Assembly (NCBI GenBank): GCA_003112755.1
Contig: BFBT01000001.1
Location: 1 to 64,000, forward strand
Length of the DNA stretch: 64,000 bases
Direction of reading: 5' to 3'
Origin: Lawsonibacter asaccharolyticus
Lineage (GTDB): Bacteria; Bacillota; Clostridia; Oscillospirales; Oscillospiraceae
Positions 33,192 through 42,406 of this stretch are shown here, in pieces. Positions within the stretch are counted from its first letter, which is position 1. Every line of letters starts with the position of its first letter. Position numbers and translations under genes: made by a program. Under the pieces are notes generated by a model. The model was given only the letters and a program-made list of their open reading frames with translations. It made no database searches and had not been told where the DNA came from.

Positions 33192-34196
33192 TCACATGGC
33201 CGGCCCGGTGGGCGGCTCCGGCGCCTCCGCCATGACCTGGGTGCTGTATTCCACGAGGCCCATGCCCGTCTGTTCCTGACAGTAGTCCTCCATCTTCCGC
33301 AGCAGGACTTCCTTTTCCGCGGCGTTGAGGTGATAGGAGAGGGCTGTTTCGCTGCCGTCCCCCCGGTGGAGCGCGATCTCCAGCTCGTCGCAGACCTGGC
33401 CGGAGGCCATATCGTAGTTGGCGTAGACGTTCAGCCCGTCGTCATTCTCCGTGGTGCAGACCTGGGTCCCGAACACCGCGTCCACGTCAAAGGACGTTTC
33501 CAGGTAAAAATTCAGGAGGCCGTCCACCTCGGAGATCTCCTCCGCCATCCGGACCTCCCGCGCGGAGAGATGGCCCGCCGAGGTGATCTGTCTGCCGTCC
33601 AGCGCGTCCAGGAACCGGGCCCATCGCTGGTCGCTGTCGAGGTGCGCCTTGCGGTCCGCCTGATAGACCGCTTTAGAGACATCCCCCATGGCAAAGGTCT
33701 GCCAGCCATCCATCACATTGACAGCGGAAAACTCCCGCTTATCAAAGTCCAGCTCAAAGGCGCCGGTGACCTTTCCTGTATTCTCCATGCGCACCAGCAC
33801 CATGTCCTCAAACGCCTCGGGAGTGATCTCCTCCGCCTGATGCAGCATCTGCTCAAAGGAGGAGGCCCCGCGCTCTCCCCGCAGGTAGGATCGCAGGAGC
33901 CGGGCGGCGTCCAGAAACTCCAGAGGCCGTTCTACCTGGAGGCAGCGGTCCTGCCCGGACTCCCGGATGCGGAAGATGGCGAACTTCCTCGCGGCCTCCA
34001 GCTCCTGTCTGGCCTGCCGATCCTCCTGCCAGAGTTCCTGACTGATGCGGCTGTACTCCTGCTCGGGAACCAGCTCGTTGATGAGCTGGTCCAAATAGTC
34101 CCCGAGCTTATCCTCCACAGTCTCATCCTTCAGATGGCGGCTCAAGGCGTCGTACCACCGCTCATCCAGCCACACACATATTTCTCTGCTTTTCAT
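33192..34196 (-). CDS. unknown ICE protein, 334 residues
   Basis: Starts MKSREICVWLDERWYDALSR. The N-terminal 55 residues look like a small DNA-binding or dimerisation module also seen in DUF6103-type proteins; the rest is mixed alpha/beta with acidic C-terminus. It overlaps the upstream DUF6103 gene by four bases. Conserved in related conjugation modules by memory, but function unknown. Confidence 0.6.
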   Translation of the reverse strand: MKSREICVWLDERWYDALSRHLKDETVEDKLGDYLDQLINELVPEQEYSRISQELWQEDRQARQELEAARKFAIFRIRESGQDRCLQVERPLEFLDAARLLRSYLRGERGASSFEQMLHQAEEITPEAFEDMVLVRMENTGKVTGAFELDFDKREFSAVNVMDGWQTFAMGDVSKAVYQADRKAHLDSDQRWARFLDALDGRQITSAGHLSAREVRMAEEISEVDGLLNFYLETSFDVDAVFGTQVCTTENDDGLNVYANYDMASGQVCDELEIALHRGDGSETALSYHLNAAEKEVLLRKMEDYCQEQTGMGLVEYSTQVMAEAPEPPTGPAM

Positions 34197-34477
34197 GTGG
34201 GGTCACCATTCCTTTCCAAAGCAGTTTGCCCTTCCGGTCCGGGCGCCTTCTCCGGAGGCTTTTCCACGCCGGGGCGGGCGGGACGTTTGGGCTTGGCCGG
34301 TGGCGGCGCCTTGCGGTCCAGAAACTCCCGCACAGCCTCCGGTACAATCCGTTCATATAGTTCCGTAAGTGCCTCATTCATGCGCTTCTGTACAGTGGTG
34401 TTCTCTTTCTTCAGATAAAATTCCAGGGCGTCCAATTTCTCGCCGTCAAAGGAGAGGGTGATCTCGGTCTTCTGCAT
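34193..34477 (-). CDS. DUF6103 family small protein
   Basis: 94 residues. MQKTEITLSFDGEKLDALEF, then helices through LYERIVPEAVREFLDRK, matches DUF6103. A proline/lysine-rich C-terminus (PPPAKPKRPARPGVEKPPEK) is probably disordered. Such proteins are restricted to conjugative elements; the function is unknown, perhaps a small ribbon-helix-like DNA binder. Confidence 0.72.
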   Translation of the reverse strand: MQKTEITLSFDGEKLDALEFYLKKENTTVQKRMNEALTELYERIVPEAVREFLDRKAPPPAKPKRPARPGVEKPPEKAPGPEGQTALERNGDPT

Positions 34478-34492
34478 TTCCGACGCCTCCTC

Positions 34493-35596
34493 CTACATCA
34501 TTTGTGGAGCGTCTATCTGCGTCTCCGCCTGTTGTACGTTCCAGCTTGCCTCGGCCTCCCGCAGATACTGGCCGGCCAGGTCACGGTTCTCCCCGAACAG
34601 AGGCCGCACATGGGGGAAGCCGTAGTGCTCTCCCTCCACGCTGGTGTCGTACCGGCCCAGCACATAGTGGAGCGGCACATCGTGCATGGTGAAGAACTCG
34701 CCGCGTACCGAGCAGGTCCGTTCGGACGGATCCACTGCTTCCACGACTCCGCCCCGCAGCTCAAAATCACCGGGTCCGCCGTATGGCTCCGTACCGACGA
34801 ACAATACGGTTTCTCCCGGCTTCAGCTCCCCAACCAGCAGACGGTCCCGCATGGCGGAGATGATCTCCCCCCGGTAGACGAACTGTTTCTCTGCCTGGAA
34901 TTCGGCGTCATCCATCTCCATGACGCTCAGCGCCTTTTCATAGGCGTTTTGGATCTGCTCCTGTGCCGCGTCATATTTAAAAATGTGTATCCCCAGGTCC
35001 CCTAAATAGTGGGTGACGCACGCCTCATCCGGTACCAGGAGCAGTTCCTCATAGGTGGCCACCAGATCCGCCGCTCGTTTGTACAAGGCGCCGCGCCCGG
35101 TCTCAGGTCTGTCCCGCGGGCCCCACCGCTCAGACTGGCGCTCCATCCGGGGGGCCACAAAGCTCACGTGGAGGTGGTCCCATATCTCATCGCAGAACCG
35201 GTCCAGATCCAGATGTTTTGCGGGCCGCTCTACCATCGCCAGTTCATAGACACCCAGGAGGCGGCTGATCATTCCGGAGACCGCGACGCAGTGTTCCTCC
35301 CGCGGAACCCAGCTGGCGCAGTAGAATGTGTCATCTTTGAGGTCCAGCTCTGCCAGGAGCTTTCCGGGCGGCTCACAGAAAAGGTCCCGCACCTGCGCGC
35401 TGAAACGATCCGCGGAGATCGGCCGCAGGGAAACTCCACCGTGATCCGCAAGTGCTTGGACGGAGGTTTCCCCCTCCCCACCAGCGGCGTCCAGGGCTTT
35501 CGTGACCATGGCGGCCACATCCGCGATATTCCGCACCTCTTGCGAGGTAAACCATGCCGTGCGCTCCGCGTCCCGGACCTGAAGGTAACTGTCCAT
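34493..35596 (-). CDS. unknown ICE protein, 367 residues
   Basis: Starts MDSYLQVRDAERTAWFTSQE. Central part helical (DLDRFCDEIWDHLHVSFVAP), C-terminal part with a beta-rich GETVLFVGTEPYGGPGDFEL segment. No signal peptide or membrane helix, so probably cytoplasmic. Eighteen bases separate it from the preceding DUF6329-like gene. Not recognised. Confidence 0.55.
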   Translation of the reverse strand: MDSYLQVRDAERTAWFTSQEVRNIADVAAMVTKALDAAGGEGETSVQALADHGGVSLRPISADRFSAQVRDLFCEPPGKLLAELDLKDDTFYCASWVPREEHCVAVSGMISRLLGVYELAMVERPAKHLDLDRFCDEIWDHLHVSFVAPRMERQSERWGPRDRPETGRGALYKRAADLVATYEELLLVPDEACVTHYLGDLGIHIFKYDAAQEQIQNAYEKALSVMEMDDAEFQAEKQFVYRGEIISAMRDRLLVGELKPGETVLFVGTEPYGGPGDFELRGGVVEAVDPSERTCSVRGEFFTMHDVPLHYVLGRYDTSVEGEHYGFPHVRPLFGENRDLAGQYLREAEASWNVQQAETQIDAPQMM

Positions 35597-35613
35597 AAAA
35601 CCGCCGCCCCCTT

Positions 35614-36657
35614 TTATTGAATAGTCTCCATGCTCTGGTCCTCCGACTTATAGACGTCAAGGATAGAGCGGAACCGCTCCAGCCGTTCCGGCTTCACACC
35701 GCCAATCACGAGCTCCGTACCATGCTCCCCGGCACGGGATTCCAGAACGTGGGCGTCCAGCACATCGGAGAACCGCTTCCGCTCCGTGCGGGTCAGTTCT
35801 TCTTCCTGTTCAAGCGGTACTGGCTCTCCGCCCTGGGCATGGACGAGAGACAGCTCCTCAGCCAGCTCATACTGGAGAACGTCCCGCAGAGAGATATCAG
35901 AGTTTTCCGGCAGGACCATGACGGCGCCCGCGGCCAGCATAGCTTCCGTGGTGAGATATCCATGGGCCAGGATCTCCTCGTTCGGCATTTGCAGTCCGTT
36001 GTGGAGTACACCATAGAGATTCTCATCGCCAAAAAAATCAAGGAGAACCTCTACCGCCTCGTAGAAAACCTGTGTCTTTTGCTCCTCCGGAAGTTTGGTA
36101 AAGTAGCATGGCTTCTGGCCTGGAATTCTGGGGCAGAAGTTCAAATGGTACGCCATGTCGATCCCTGTATCGGTCATCGACACCGAGGCCACCTCGCTGC
36201 GCCTCATGAGCGCCTCCAGCAGCATCCCGTCCAGGCCGTTTCCTCTGCGGACTGTGATCCCGGTCTGTTTTTCCAGCTCCTCACAGCTGATGCTCCAGCT
36301 TCCGTTCTCTGTGGCCTCTGTGCCCTGATGGACGATGAGGTCCGCTGCCCGCTCCAGTCTGGCGTTGAGGATATCCCGCATCCCCGGCAGATAGGCGGCG
36401 AGACGGGGATAGTCATAGCCGCCGGAATAAATCAGGACGCCGTCATCACTGCCCTGACCCAGCGCCAGCAGGCAGTGGACGGCGCTGTTGTCCGCGAACA
36501 TCCATCTTTTGTTCTCCGCGATGAACGGCTGATTTGTGAGCGGTGTGATGACCAGCGCAGAAAATTGGTCCCGCGGCAATTCCACCACCTTCTCGATCTG
36601 GCAGTCATCCATCTGGAAGTTGACCGGTTTGTTCAAGAGATTCGCTTTGATTTTCAT
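35614..36657 (-). CDS. DUF6329-like ICE protein
   Basis: 347 residues starting MKIKANLLNKPVNFQMDDCQ behind GGAAAGGAAATC. The first 60 residues match my memory of the DUF6329 start, with VEKVVELPRDQFSALVIT. The rest is mixed alpha/beta (MLLEALMRRSEVASVSM, QVFYEAVEVLLDFFGDENLY). Cytoplasmic by sequence. The family is found in conjugative elements; role unknown. Confidence 0.6.
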   Translation of the reverse strand: MKIKANLLNKPVNFQMDDCQIEKVVELPRDQFSALVITPLTNQPFIAENKRWMFADNSAVHCLLALGQGSDDGVLIYSGGYDYPRLAAYLPGMRDILNARLERAADLIVHQGTEATENGSWSISCEELEKQTGITVRRGNGLDGMLLEALMRRSEVASVSMTDTGIDMAYHLNFCPRIPGQKPCYFTKLPEEQKTQVFYEAVEVLLDFFGDENLYGVLHNGLQMPNEEILAHGYLTTEAMLAAGAVMVLPENSDISLRDVLQYELAEELSLVHAQGGEPVPLEQEEELTRTERKRFSDVLDAHVLESRAGEHGTELVIGGVKPERLERFRSILDVYKSEDQSMETIQ

Positions 36658-36678
36658 TGTGATTTCCTTTCCTCTGCC

Positions 36679-37746
36679 CTATGGCAGATAGCTGCGGGGG
36701 TTTGTCCGCTGGCCGTTGACGCGCACCTCGAAGTGGAGGTGGGGGCCCGTGGAACGCCCGGTGGAGCCGGACAGGGCGATCACATCCCCGGCCTTCACCG
36801 TCCGTCCCACCGATGCCAGCAGCTGGGAGCAGTGGCCGTAGAGGGTAGACAGCCCATTCCCGTGGTCGATCATGATGTAATAGCCGTATCCGCCCCGGTT
36901 GTAGGTAGACACCGTCACAGTTCCAGGCAGGGCGGCGCGGATGGGTGTACCTGTGGGGACCGCCAGGTCCATGCCGGTATGACCCCTCCGCTCTCCCGTG
37001 ATAGGGTCAATACGGTTGCCAAACTCAGAGGTGACCACACTCCGCCAGTTCTCCCCGATGGGGGAGCAGAAGCCGTCCGCCCCGATGAACGGTACATCGG
37101 CCCCCTCGAAGCTGCCGCTTCCCCCCGTATAGCCGTAGCGGATGAGGCTGTAGATGCTCTCCGCGTTGCTCCGCTGGTCCTCTGTGATCTCCACGCCCAT
37201 GGCGGCGTGGAGATTTTCATAGACCGCCTCCAGATCCTTAATGGGCACGGCCACCGTGTAGGTTTCTTCCTCCTCTGTGTTGGTCCCGTCCTCATGTTCC
37301 ACGGTGACAGTCCGGGTGCGCTCCTCATAGGTGACGAAGCAGTCCGCGAATTTCCGGCAGTCCTGCTGGCCGGGGCTGTCCGCGCCGAAGTACAGAGCAT
37401 AAAAAAGGGCCTTGACGCGGATCTCGTCAAGGCCGTCTTCTCCTTCTGTCAATTCATTGATATTTTCAATGGATCCATCCAAGAGATTGAAGCCCGCGCG
37501 CATCTCCTCAATGTAGGCTCGGTACTCATCAGGGGTCTCAGACGGGACCGTGCCGCCGTAAAAGCACAGCTCCACAACGGAGAGGTTGTGGCTGGCGGTA
37601 CCCGAACCCAGAGCGCACAAAAAGGCAATCAGCAGGATCACTGGAGAGAGAATCGCCGCCAGCACCCAACCGATTTTCTTTCTGGTGTTTTCATCAGTCA
37701 GGGCGAGGATGGCCGCCTTGACTGCTGCGGCAGCGGCGGCGCTCAT
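36679..37746 (-). CDS. M23 peptidase, conjugation cell-wall hydrolase
   Basis: 355 residues. One membrane helix at residues 25-46 (IGWVLAAILSPVILLIAFL), a helical region of about 170 residues, then a LytM/M23 domain: SEFGNRIDPITGERRGHTGM with the first zinc ligands (H, D), YYIMIDHGNGLSTLYGHCSQ, and the GPHLHFEV motif near the end. It would open peptidoglycan to seat the transfer channel, acting outside the membrane. It overlaps the upstream gene by four bases. Confidence 0.9.
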   Translation of the reverse strand: MSAAAAAAVKAAILALTDENTRKKIGWVLAAILSPVILLIAFLCALGSGTASHNLSVVELCFYGGTVPSETPDEYRAYIEEMRAGFNLLDGSIENINELTEGEDGLDEIRVKALFYALYFGADSPGQQDCRKFADCFVTYEERTRTVTVEHEDGTNTEEEETYTVAVPIKDLEAVYENLHAAMGVEITEDQRSNAESIYSLIRYGYTGGSGSFEGADVPFIGADGFCSPIGENWRSVVTSEFGNRIDPITGERRGHTGMDLAVPTGTPIRAALPGTVTVSTYNRGGYGYYIMIDHGNGLSTLYGHCSQLLASVGRTVKAGDVIALSGSTGRSTGPHLHFEVRVNGQRTNPRSYLP

Positions 37747-39137
37747 AAGGTCATTCCGTTCATGGAGGGGCCGTCCTGCTCAGGCCCGCTTTGCAGTTCC
37801 GACCAGTATTCGGTCAGCTCCGCCATTGTCTCCTCGTATCCCTCGTTCTTTCTCTGCTTCTCCGCCCATGCCTGGTACCGATCCAGGTCGATGCCCTTAT
37901 CCAGCAGGAGCTTTGCAATGTCGGCCGCCTGATTGTTGACGCAGACATATAGGGCGGCGTAGTTGTCCGGCTCCACCGGCATTCCGTGCTCCAGCATCTT
38001 CTCCGCCATCCACTCCTGGTGCTGACCTGTGAGGGTGTGCAGGACGTCTGCCACATAGTTCCCAGGCTGGACGCCCTTGTCCACCAGCTCCATTGCGGTC
38101 TGGAAGTCCAGCCGCTCCGCAACCAGGCGGAGGAGATTCGGGGGCGCGGCGGCGATTTGCTCGGATGTACATTGGGCGATCAGGTCTTTGGCGATGTTTC
38201 TGTGGTCATTCATATAGGCATGCAGGATGGCCGCGCCGGGGAGAGAGGGAAGCGGCTCCGAGAGGCAGCTTTCCGCCCGCTCTATGAGAGACCGCACCCG
38301 CTGCCCATCTCCGGTATCCACCGCCCGCTTGCAGGCGGTGAGGTAGGATGAGGGAGAGATATTCGTTGCGACAGATAGTAGACTCAGAGTCATCCTTCTG
38401 CCTACCGCTCCCGGTCGGCCCGCCGTCTCAACCAACAAGCTGTCCGCCTGGTCCAGTGCTTTGGGATAGAGGGCCCAGAACGCCGATAATTCACCATCCC
38501 GGATCGCCAGCACCGTTTTGTCGTAATCGCTCATGCGTAGAGGCCGCTGTCCCACCTCCTCCATATAGGCTGTGATGCTCCCGGTCATCCGCCGCAGGAG
38601 CTGCTCCGTCTGGGACATGGCCTGCTCCTGCCGCTCCCGCTGTTCCACCAACACCTGGATGATGGTACGCTGTTCCGCGGGATTCAGGTGGACGATCATG
38701 GCCTCCGGCTCCGCCTGTTCCCCACGGCGGAGGTACCGGGCATAGGTTCCTCGATCTCCATGGAATGCCTTGGTGATGGCGGAGGAGATGAGAAACATCC
38801 GGTCCAGGTCCGCGCCGGTCTCACCCAGGGTCTTGCCGGTGATGAAGTTCCTTGTGACTGTCCGATTATTTTCATACCATTGCAGAGACACATCTAAATA
38901 GACGCCCTCGCTGCCGCCGTAGTCGGTGGTACAGAAGATATCCGCGTCCCGTGGGATCTCCCGGCCATTCTCCCAGTCACGGTTCATGAGAAAATACTCG
39001 TCCGGCAGGTACCCCATACCCTCCAGACGGTGCCTCAGCTCCTCAAAGACCTCCTGCGCGGTACGCTGTCCGGCGTACTGCTTCCGCCGGGGATCTTCCG
39101 GGGACGGTTCCCAGCGGGATAGTTCAATTGGTTCCAT
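37743..39137 (-). CDS. unknown ICE protein with ankyrin-like tail
   Basis: 464 residues starting MEPIELSRWEPSPEDPRRKQ. The N-terminus (about 130 residues) has a compact EVFEELRHRLEGMGYLPDEY start; the C-terminal 150 residues are helical repeats reminiscent of ankyrin units (FQTAMELVDKGVQPGNYVAD, DIAKLLLDKGIDLDRYQAW). Probably cytoplasmic and protein-binding. First gene of the run that leads to the M23 peptidase. Confidence 0.55.
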   Translation of the reverse strand: MEPIELSRWEPSPEDPRRKQYAGQRTAQEVFEELRHRLEGMGYLPDEYFLMNRDWENGREIPRDADIFCTTDYGGSEGVYLDVSLQWYENNRTVTRNFITGKTLGETGADLDRMFLISSAITKAFHGDRGTYARYLRRGEQAEPEAMIVHLNPAEQRTIIQVLVEQRERQEQAMSQTEQLLRRMTGSITAYMEEVGQRPLRMSDYDKTVLAIRDGELSAFWALYPKALDQADSLLVETAGRPGAVGRRMTLSLLSVATNISPSSYLTACKRAVDTGDGQRVRSLIERAESCLSEPLPSLPGAAILHAYMNDHRNIAKDLIAQCTSEQIAAAPPNLLRLVAERLDFQTAMELVDKGVQPGNYVADVLHTLTGQHQEWMAEKMLEHGMPVEPDNYAALYVCVNNQAADIAKLLLDKGIDLDRYQAWAEKQRKNEGYEETMAELTEYWSELQSGPEQDGPSMNGMTL

Positions 39138-39170
39138 TTTCGTTTCCTCCTTGGTTTTGTATGTTCATCC

Positions 39171-39218
39171 CATATCGCCGTGTGGCTACAAAATCAAGAC
39201 GGAAAAGGCGGCGATATG
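39171..39218. promoter_or_regulatory. 10-bp inverted repeat, operator-like
   Basis: CATATCGCCG at 39171-39180 is perfectly inverted as CGGCGATATG at 39209-39218. It lies between divergent genes, just upstream of the 39230 promoter. It could bind a dimeric regulator or form a stem. Confidence 0.5.
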
Positions 39219-39229
39219 ACAAAATTCGG

Positions 39230-39258
39230 TTGACAGGGTTCAGCTTGTATTTTATGAT
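39230..39258 (+). promoter_or_regulatory. consensus promoter
   Basis: TTGACA at 39230-39235 and TATGAT at 39253-39258 with a 17-base spacer. It drives the short plus-strand gene that follows, 32 bases from the -10 to the ATG. Confidence 0.75.
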
Positions 39259-39289
39259 AATCACATCAAACAGAAAGGATGTGCCCTGA

Positions 39290-39487
39290 ATGGCCGCTCG
39301 CAGCACCGAAGAACGTATCGCGCTGATCGACGCGAAGATCTCCAAAAAGCAGGAGGAGATCAAGACTCTGGAAGCCCAGAAGCAGAAGCTCCTCCACCCG
39401 GTCACCATGAGAACTGTCATGGAGAAAGCAAAGGCCGCCGGCCTATCCGCGGAAGAGATCGCGGAGAAGCTGGGGCTTGAAATGTAA
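39290..39487 (+). CDS. 65-residue coiled-coil protein
   Basis: MAARSTEERIALIDAKISKK begins an N-terminal coiled coil of about 35 residues; the C-terminus (MEKAKAAGLSAEEIAEKLGL) looks like half of an HTH. The gene has its own strong promoter and a ribosome site (GAAAGGATG), and runs against the transfer operon. Probably a small DNA-binding regulator of the flanking promoters; the family is not certain. Confidence 0.65.
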   Translation: MAARSTEERIALIDAKISKKQEEIKTLEAQKQKLLHPVTMRTVMEKAKAAGLSAEEIAEKLGLEM

Positions 39488-39578
39488 TTTCATATCCTGT
39501 GGAGATGGACGGCACGAATGCGCCGTCCATTTCTTTACACATAGGGGACTGCCATTGACCTTCCAACAGATGCCGGCT

Positions 39579-41423
39579 TTATCGTCCGCCAGCTGTCCCG
39601 AACAGCTTCTCCTTATAGGGCGGCGCGTGGACCTCCAGCAGATACCGCTCGTTGCCGCAGCGGTAGAGGCAGACGCCCCGCTGGGGATAACGGATGAGCT
39701 CGAACTCAGCAGGCTCCAGCTGGAGGTTGTCCATATAGAACTTCTTGTCCACACTGCCGGCGTTGAACAGGAACTGGTGGGTGGGGATGGCAAACAGCGG
39801 CCGGGTCAGCTCCCGCACCCCATCCACGTCAAAGTCCTCCAGATTCTGGCTGGCCAGGATCATGGAGGACTCTTTCTTCCGTACCCGCTTAAGGCTGTTG
39901 CGGATGTATTCGATGGCGGTCAGGTTGCTCAGCCAGATATAAAGCTCGTCCAGCCCCGCCGCGGTACTCCCCTCTGTGAGCAGCTTGTCGCTGAGGTAGG
40001 ACAGCACGTTGAACAGCAGGGCGTTCTTTACGTTCCGGCTGGCTTGAAGGAGTCCCTTGACGCCGAAGACCAGAAAGCGGGAGGTGGTGATGTTGGTGTG
40101 GCCGTTGAAGAACTTGCTCTCCGCGCCCCGGCACATGGAGTGGAGGCCCAGCAGGACCTCCTGCAGCAGTTCCCTTGGGTAGAGGGGATACTCCTCGCTG
40201 TCATAGTTTCGGTACGCCTCCTCGATCACGTCATAGAGGTCGGAGAGGACTGGATAATCCCTGGGAGACAGGGGCTGGAAGTCGGTATCGTCGTCCATGC
40301 CCCATTTGGCGTACAGCCGCCCCAGCATCAGCTCAATGGTATCAATATGCCGGTCTGAGAACTCCTTATAGGCCCGAAAAAAATCCTTGAGGAACGAGAT
40401 ATGCTGGCTGAGCCGGGTCTTCTGGCGGAACGCGGCGGGAGCATCCGGGTCATCCCCCTCGCTGCCGTCATCCCACAGCTTCGGTTCTAAGGGATTGATC
40501 CGGTACTGTCCGCTCATCAGGTCGATGAAGCACCCGCCCAGGTTGGAGCAGAGGTCCACAAGCTCATGCTCCGTGTCCAGGCAGATGGCGGACTTGCCGC
40601 TTTCCAGAATGTTGCACAGCAGGAGCTTGAGCAGGTAGCTCTTGCCCTGGCCGCTGTTGCCCAGGATGAGGACGTTGGCTGTGGTCTTGTCATCGGTGCG
40701 GCGGTCCAGATCCACGATGATGTTGGAGCCGTACCGGTCCCGGCCAATGTAGAAGCCGTTGGGGTCCGTCTTGCCGGAGTAGTTGAACGGGTACAGATTG
40801 GCAACGGATTTGGCCGGCAGCACCCGCTCAAACTGGGAGCCGAAGGTGTTGCGGCCCGCCGGATTGGAGGAGAGGAATCCCTCCCGCTGGCGCAGGAGGA
40901 GCCGGTCCGCGCCCAGCTTGCTCCGGATCAGCTCCGACGTCACCTCATCCCGCAGGGCGCGCAGACTGTCCGGGTCTCTGGCGGAGAGCTCAATGAACAC
41001 AGCGCAGTGGATGAGGGGCTCGCTGTTCTTGCGCATGGAGGCGATGAGCGCCGCCACATCCTGGAGGTTGGCTTCCGCAGTGACCGCCTGCTTCATGCTG
41101 CTGGTGCTGCCCCGGTCCAGCTTGTTCTTGTTCTCCGCGTTGTGGATGATCTTGTCCTCCTCCGCCACGGACACCTTCCGGTTATAGATGTGCAGGGTCA
41201 CGCCGCTCTTTTCCCCCAGGCGGCGGAGCAGAGCCAGCTCCTCGGTGCTGGCGGGGTAGCTCCGCAGGGCCAGGGTGCAGCGGTAGGTCCCGCCGCAGAT
41301 GTAGTGGTCCGTGTTGAACTTCACGGCTGTGGGGGCGATGAGGTCCAGGAAATCCTTGACGCGGGGTTCCGAGGGCTTGGAAGGGACCCTTTTATTCGTT
41401 TTCTTCTGAACTTTTTTAGCCAC
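39579..41423 (-). CDS. VirB4-type transfer ATPase
   Basis: 614 residues. Walker A GNSGQGKS at 255-262, a CLDTEHELVDLC motif close to it, and a C-terminal SMILASQNLEDFDVDG arginine/glutamine motif. It is the main energiser of the type IV secretion channel at the inner face of the membrane. The N-terminal partner domain of VirB4, often fused, is the next gene upstream; the two overlap by eight bases. Confidence 0.93.
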   Translation of the reverse strand: MAKKVQKKTNKRVPSKPSEPRVKDFLDLIAPTAVKFNTDHYICGGTYRCTLALRSYPASTEELALLRRLGEKSGVTLHIYNRKVSVAEEDKIIHNAENKNKLDRGSTSSMKQAVTAEANLQDVAALIASMRKNSEPLIHCAVFIELSARDPDSLRALRDEVTSELIRSKLGADRLLLRQREGFLSSNPAGRNTFGSQFERVLPAKSVANLYPFNYSGKTDPNGFYIGRDRYGSNIIVDLDRRTDDKTTANVLILGNSGQGKSYLLKLLLCNILESGKSAICLDTEHELVDLCSNLGGCFIDLMSGQYRINPLEPKLWDDGSEGDDPDAPAAFRQKTRLSQHISFLKDFFRAYKEFSDRHIDTIELMLGRLYAKWGMDDDTDFQPLSPRDYPVLSDLYDVIEEAYRNYDSEEYPLYPRELLQEVLLGLHSMCRGAESKFFNGHTNITTSRFLVFGVKGLLQASRNVKNALLFNVLSYLSDKLLTEGSTAAGLDELYIWLSNLTAIEYIRNSLKRVRKKESSMILASQNLEDFDVDGVRELTRPLFAIPTHQFLFNAGSVDKKFYMDNLQLEPAEFELIRYPQRGVCLYRCGNERYLLEVHAPPYKEKLFGTAGGR

Positions 41424-42003
41424 GGTCCATCACCCCCCTCTCTCCGTCGCAGTCCTCAAAGCGGTCCGTGGTCACATCCTGCTGGTAGTAGACCGACAGC
41501 AGACGCTTGACGTCCTGCTCCTCCGCCAGCCGTACATGGAAGCCCTGGTCCCGGATTCGTTTTTCCATCTGGCGGAGCTGGACCTCGTCGCTCTCTCCGC
41601 TCTGCTGATCCAGCCGGAAAACCAGAACGAACTCCCGCGCCGAGGCGGTGGTGGTCTGGATCTCATCCAGATGGGCGGAGTCCTGCCGCAGCAATTCCCG
41701 CAGGGCGGGCAGTTCCTCCTGCTCCAGCCGCTGGCGGTACCACTCCTGATTGCGCTGAAAGGACTCGCGGGAGTCCAGAGCCAGGATACGCAGCTCCGGC
41801 ATAGCGCACAGCAGGTGGGTCAGGGCCGTCACCCGGCCCCGGACCCCTTCCTCCGAGAGCACGGAGAGGTTATCCGGCCTGATGAGGAAAAAGGCCAGTT
41901 CTCCTTCCGCGGTTCGGACGCCGTAGCCGGTGAGCTGGCTGATGCCCATGAGCTGCCGTGCGGTCTGCCGCTGGCGCAGCTCCTGTTTCTGCTTTTTATT
42001 CAA
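41416..42003 (-). CDS. VirB4-partner (N-terminal VirB4-like) protein
   Basis: 195 residues, MNKKQKQELRQRQTARQLMG at the start, then alpha/beta (GELAFFLIRPDNLSVLSEEG, EFVLVFRLDQQSGESDEVQL). Position and composition match the small protein that corresponds to the N-terminal domain of VirB4 (TraC-like) in Firmicute ICEs. Overlaps both neighbours by eight bases, strong evidence for coupling. Confidence 0.7.
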   Translation of the reverse strand: MNKKQKQELRQRQTARQLMGISQLTGYGVRTAEGELAFFLIRPDNLSVLSEEGVRGRVTALTHLLCAMPELRILALDSRESFQRNQEWYRQRLEQEELPALRELLRQDSAHLDEIQTTTASAREFVLVFRLDQQSGESDEVQLRQMEKRIRDQGFHVRLAEEQDVKRLLSVYYQQDVTTDRFEDCDGERGVMDRG

Positions 42004-42262
42004 CCGCTTCCCCCCATTCGTAATACTGCTGTTTCAAAAACAGAAAATTGACGGCATAGCGCAGGAAGTCCAGAATGCTGGCGTCCTCCACGCGGATGCT
42101 GAGGAACGCGAAAAGGAATGTGGCCACCAGAGGCGGCAGGAAGCCGCTCTGCGCCAGAGCCAGGACAGAGAGGATAAAGCCGGTCCCGATGATAGCCACA
42201 TCCCGCAGGGGCCACAGCCACAGCATGGCTTTGGCTCTCAGGTTTTCAGGGTAAATATAGAT
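41996..42262 (-). CDS. PrgI/VirB3-like inner membrane protein
   Basis: The recognisable protein starts at about IYIYPENLRAKAMLWLWPLR and has two membrane helices (VAIIGTGFILSVLALAQSGF and LPPLVATFLFAFLSIRV), then FLRYAVNFLFLKQQYYEWGE, typical of PrgI/VirB3-like proteins. An upstream extension to 42370 covers a hairpin terminator and overlaps the end of the preceding gene, so I doubt it. The best ribosome site (AAGGGAGGG) is six bases before an ATC codon at 42262, suggesting a rare non-AUG start. Confidence 0.65.
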   Translation of the reverse strand: MYIYPENLRAKAMLWLWPLRDVAIIGTGFILSVLALAQSGFLPPLVATFLFAFLSIRVEDASILDFLRYAVNFLFLKQQYYEWGEAVE

Positions 42263-42280
42263 ATTCGTCCCTCCCTTGGC

Positions 42281-42313
42281 AAACAAAATGGACGGGAGGT
42301 TTCTCCTCCCGTC
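42281..42313 (-). terminator. hairpin upstream of the VirB3-like gene
   Basis: GACGGGAGG pairs perfectly with CCTCCCGTC around a 5-base loop; CATTTTGTTTG follows on the minus strand. It may be an attenuator in front of the channel genes. Confidence 0.6.
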
Positions 42314-42406
42314 CTGGATGATCTTTTGTTCATTACTGTGCGTCGTTGGTATGGAGTGCGGCATCCGCATCTCCCATGGCGGTTTCTTCCTGTGACAGTT
42401 CCGCTC

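Noticed and set aside
35617..37932. A 771-codon open frame on the plus strand
   Set aside because: Antisense to the DUF6329-like and M23 peptidase genes; histidine- and glycine-rich composition typical of GC-rich antisense frames.
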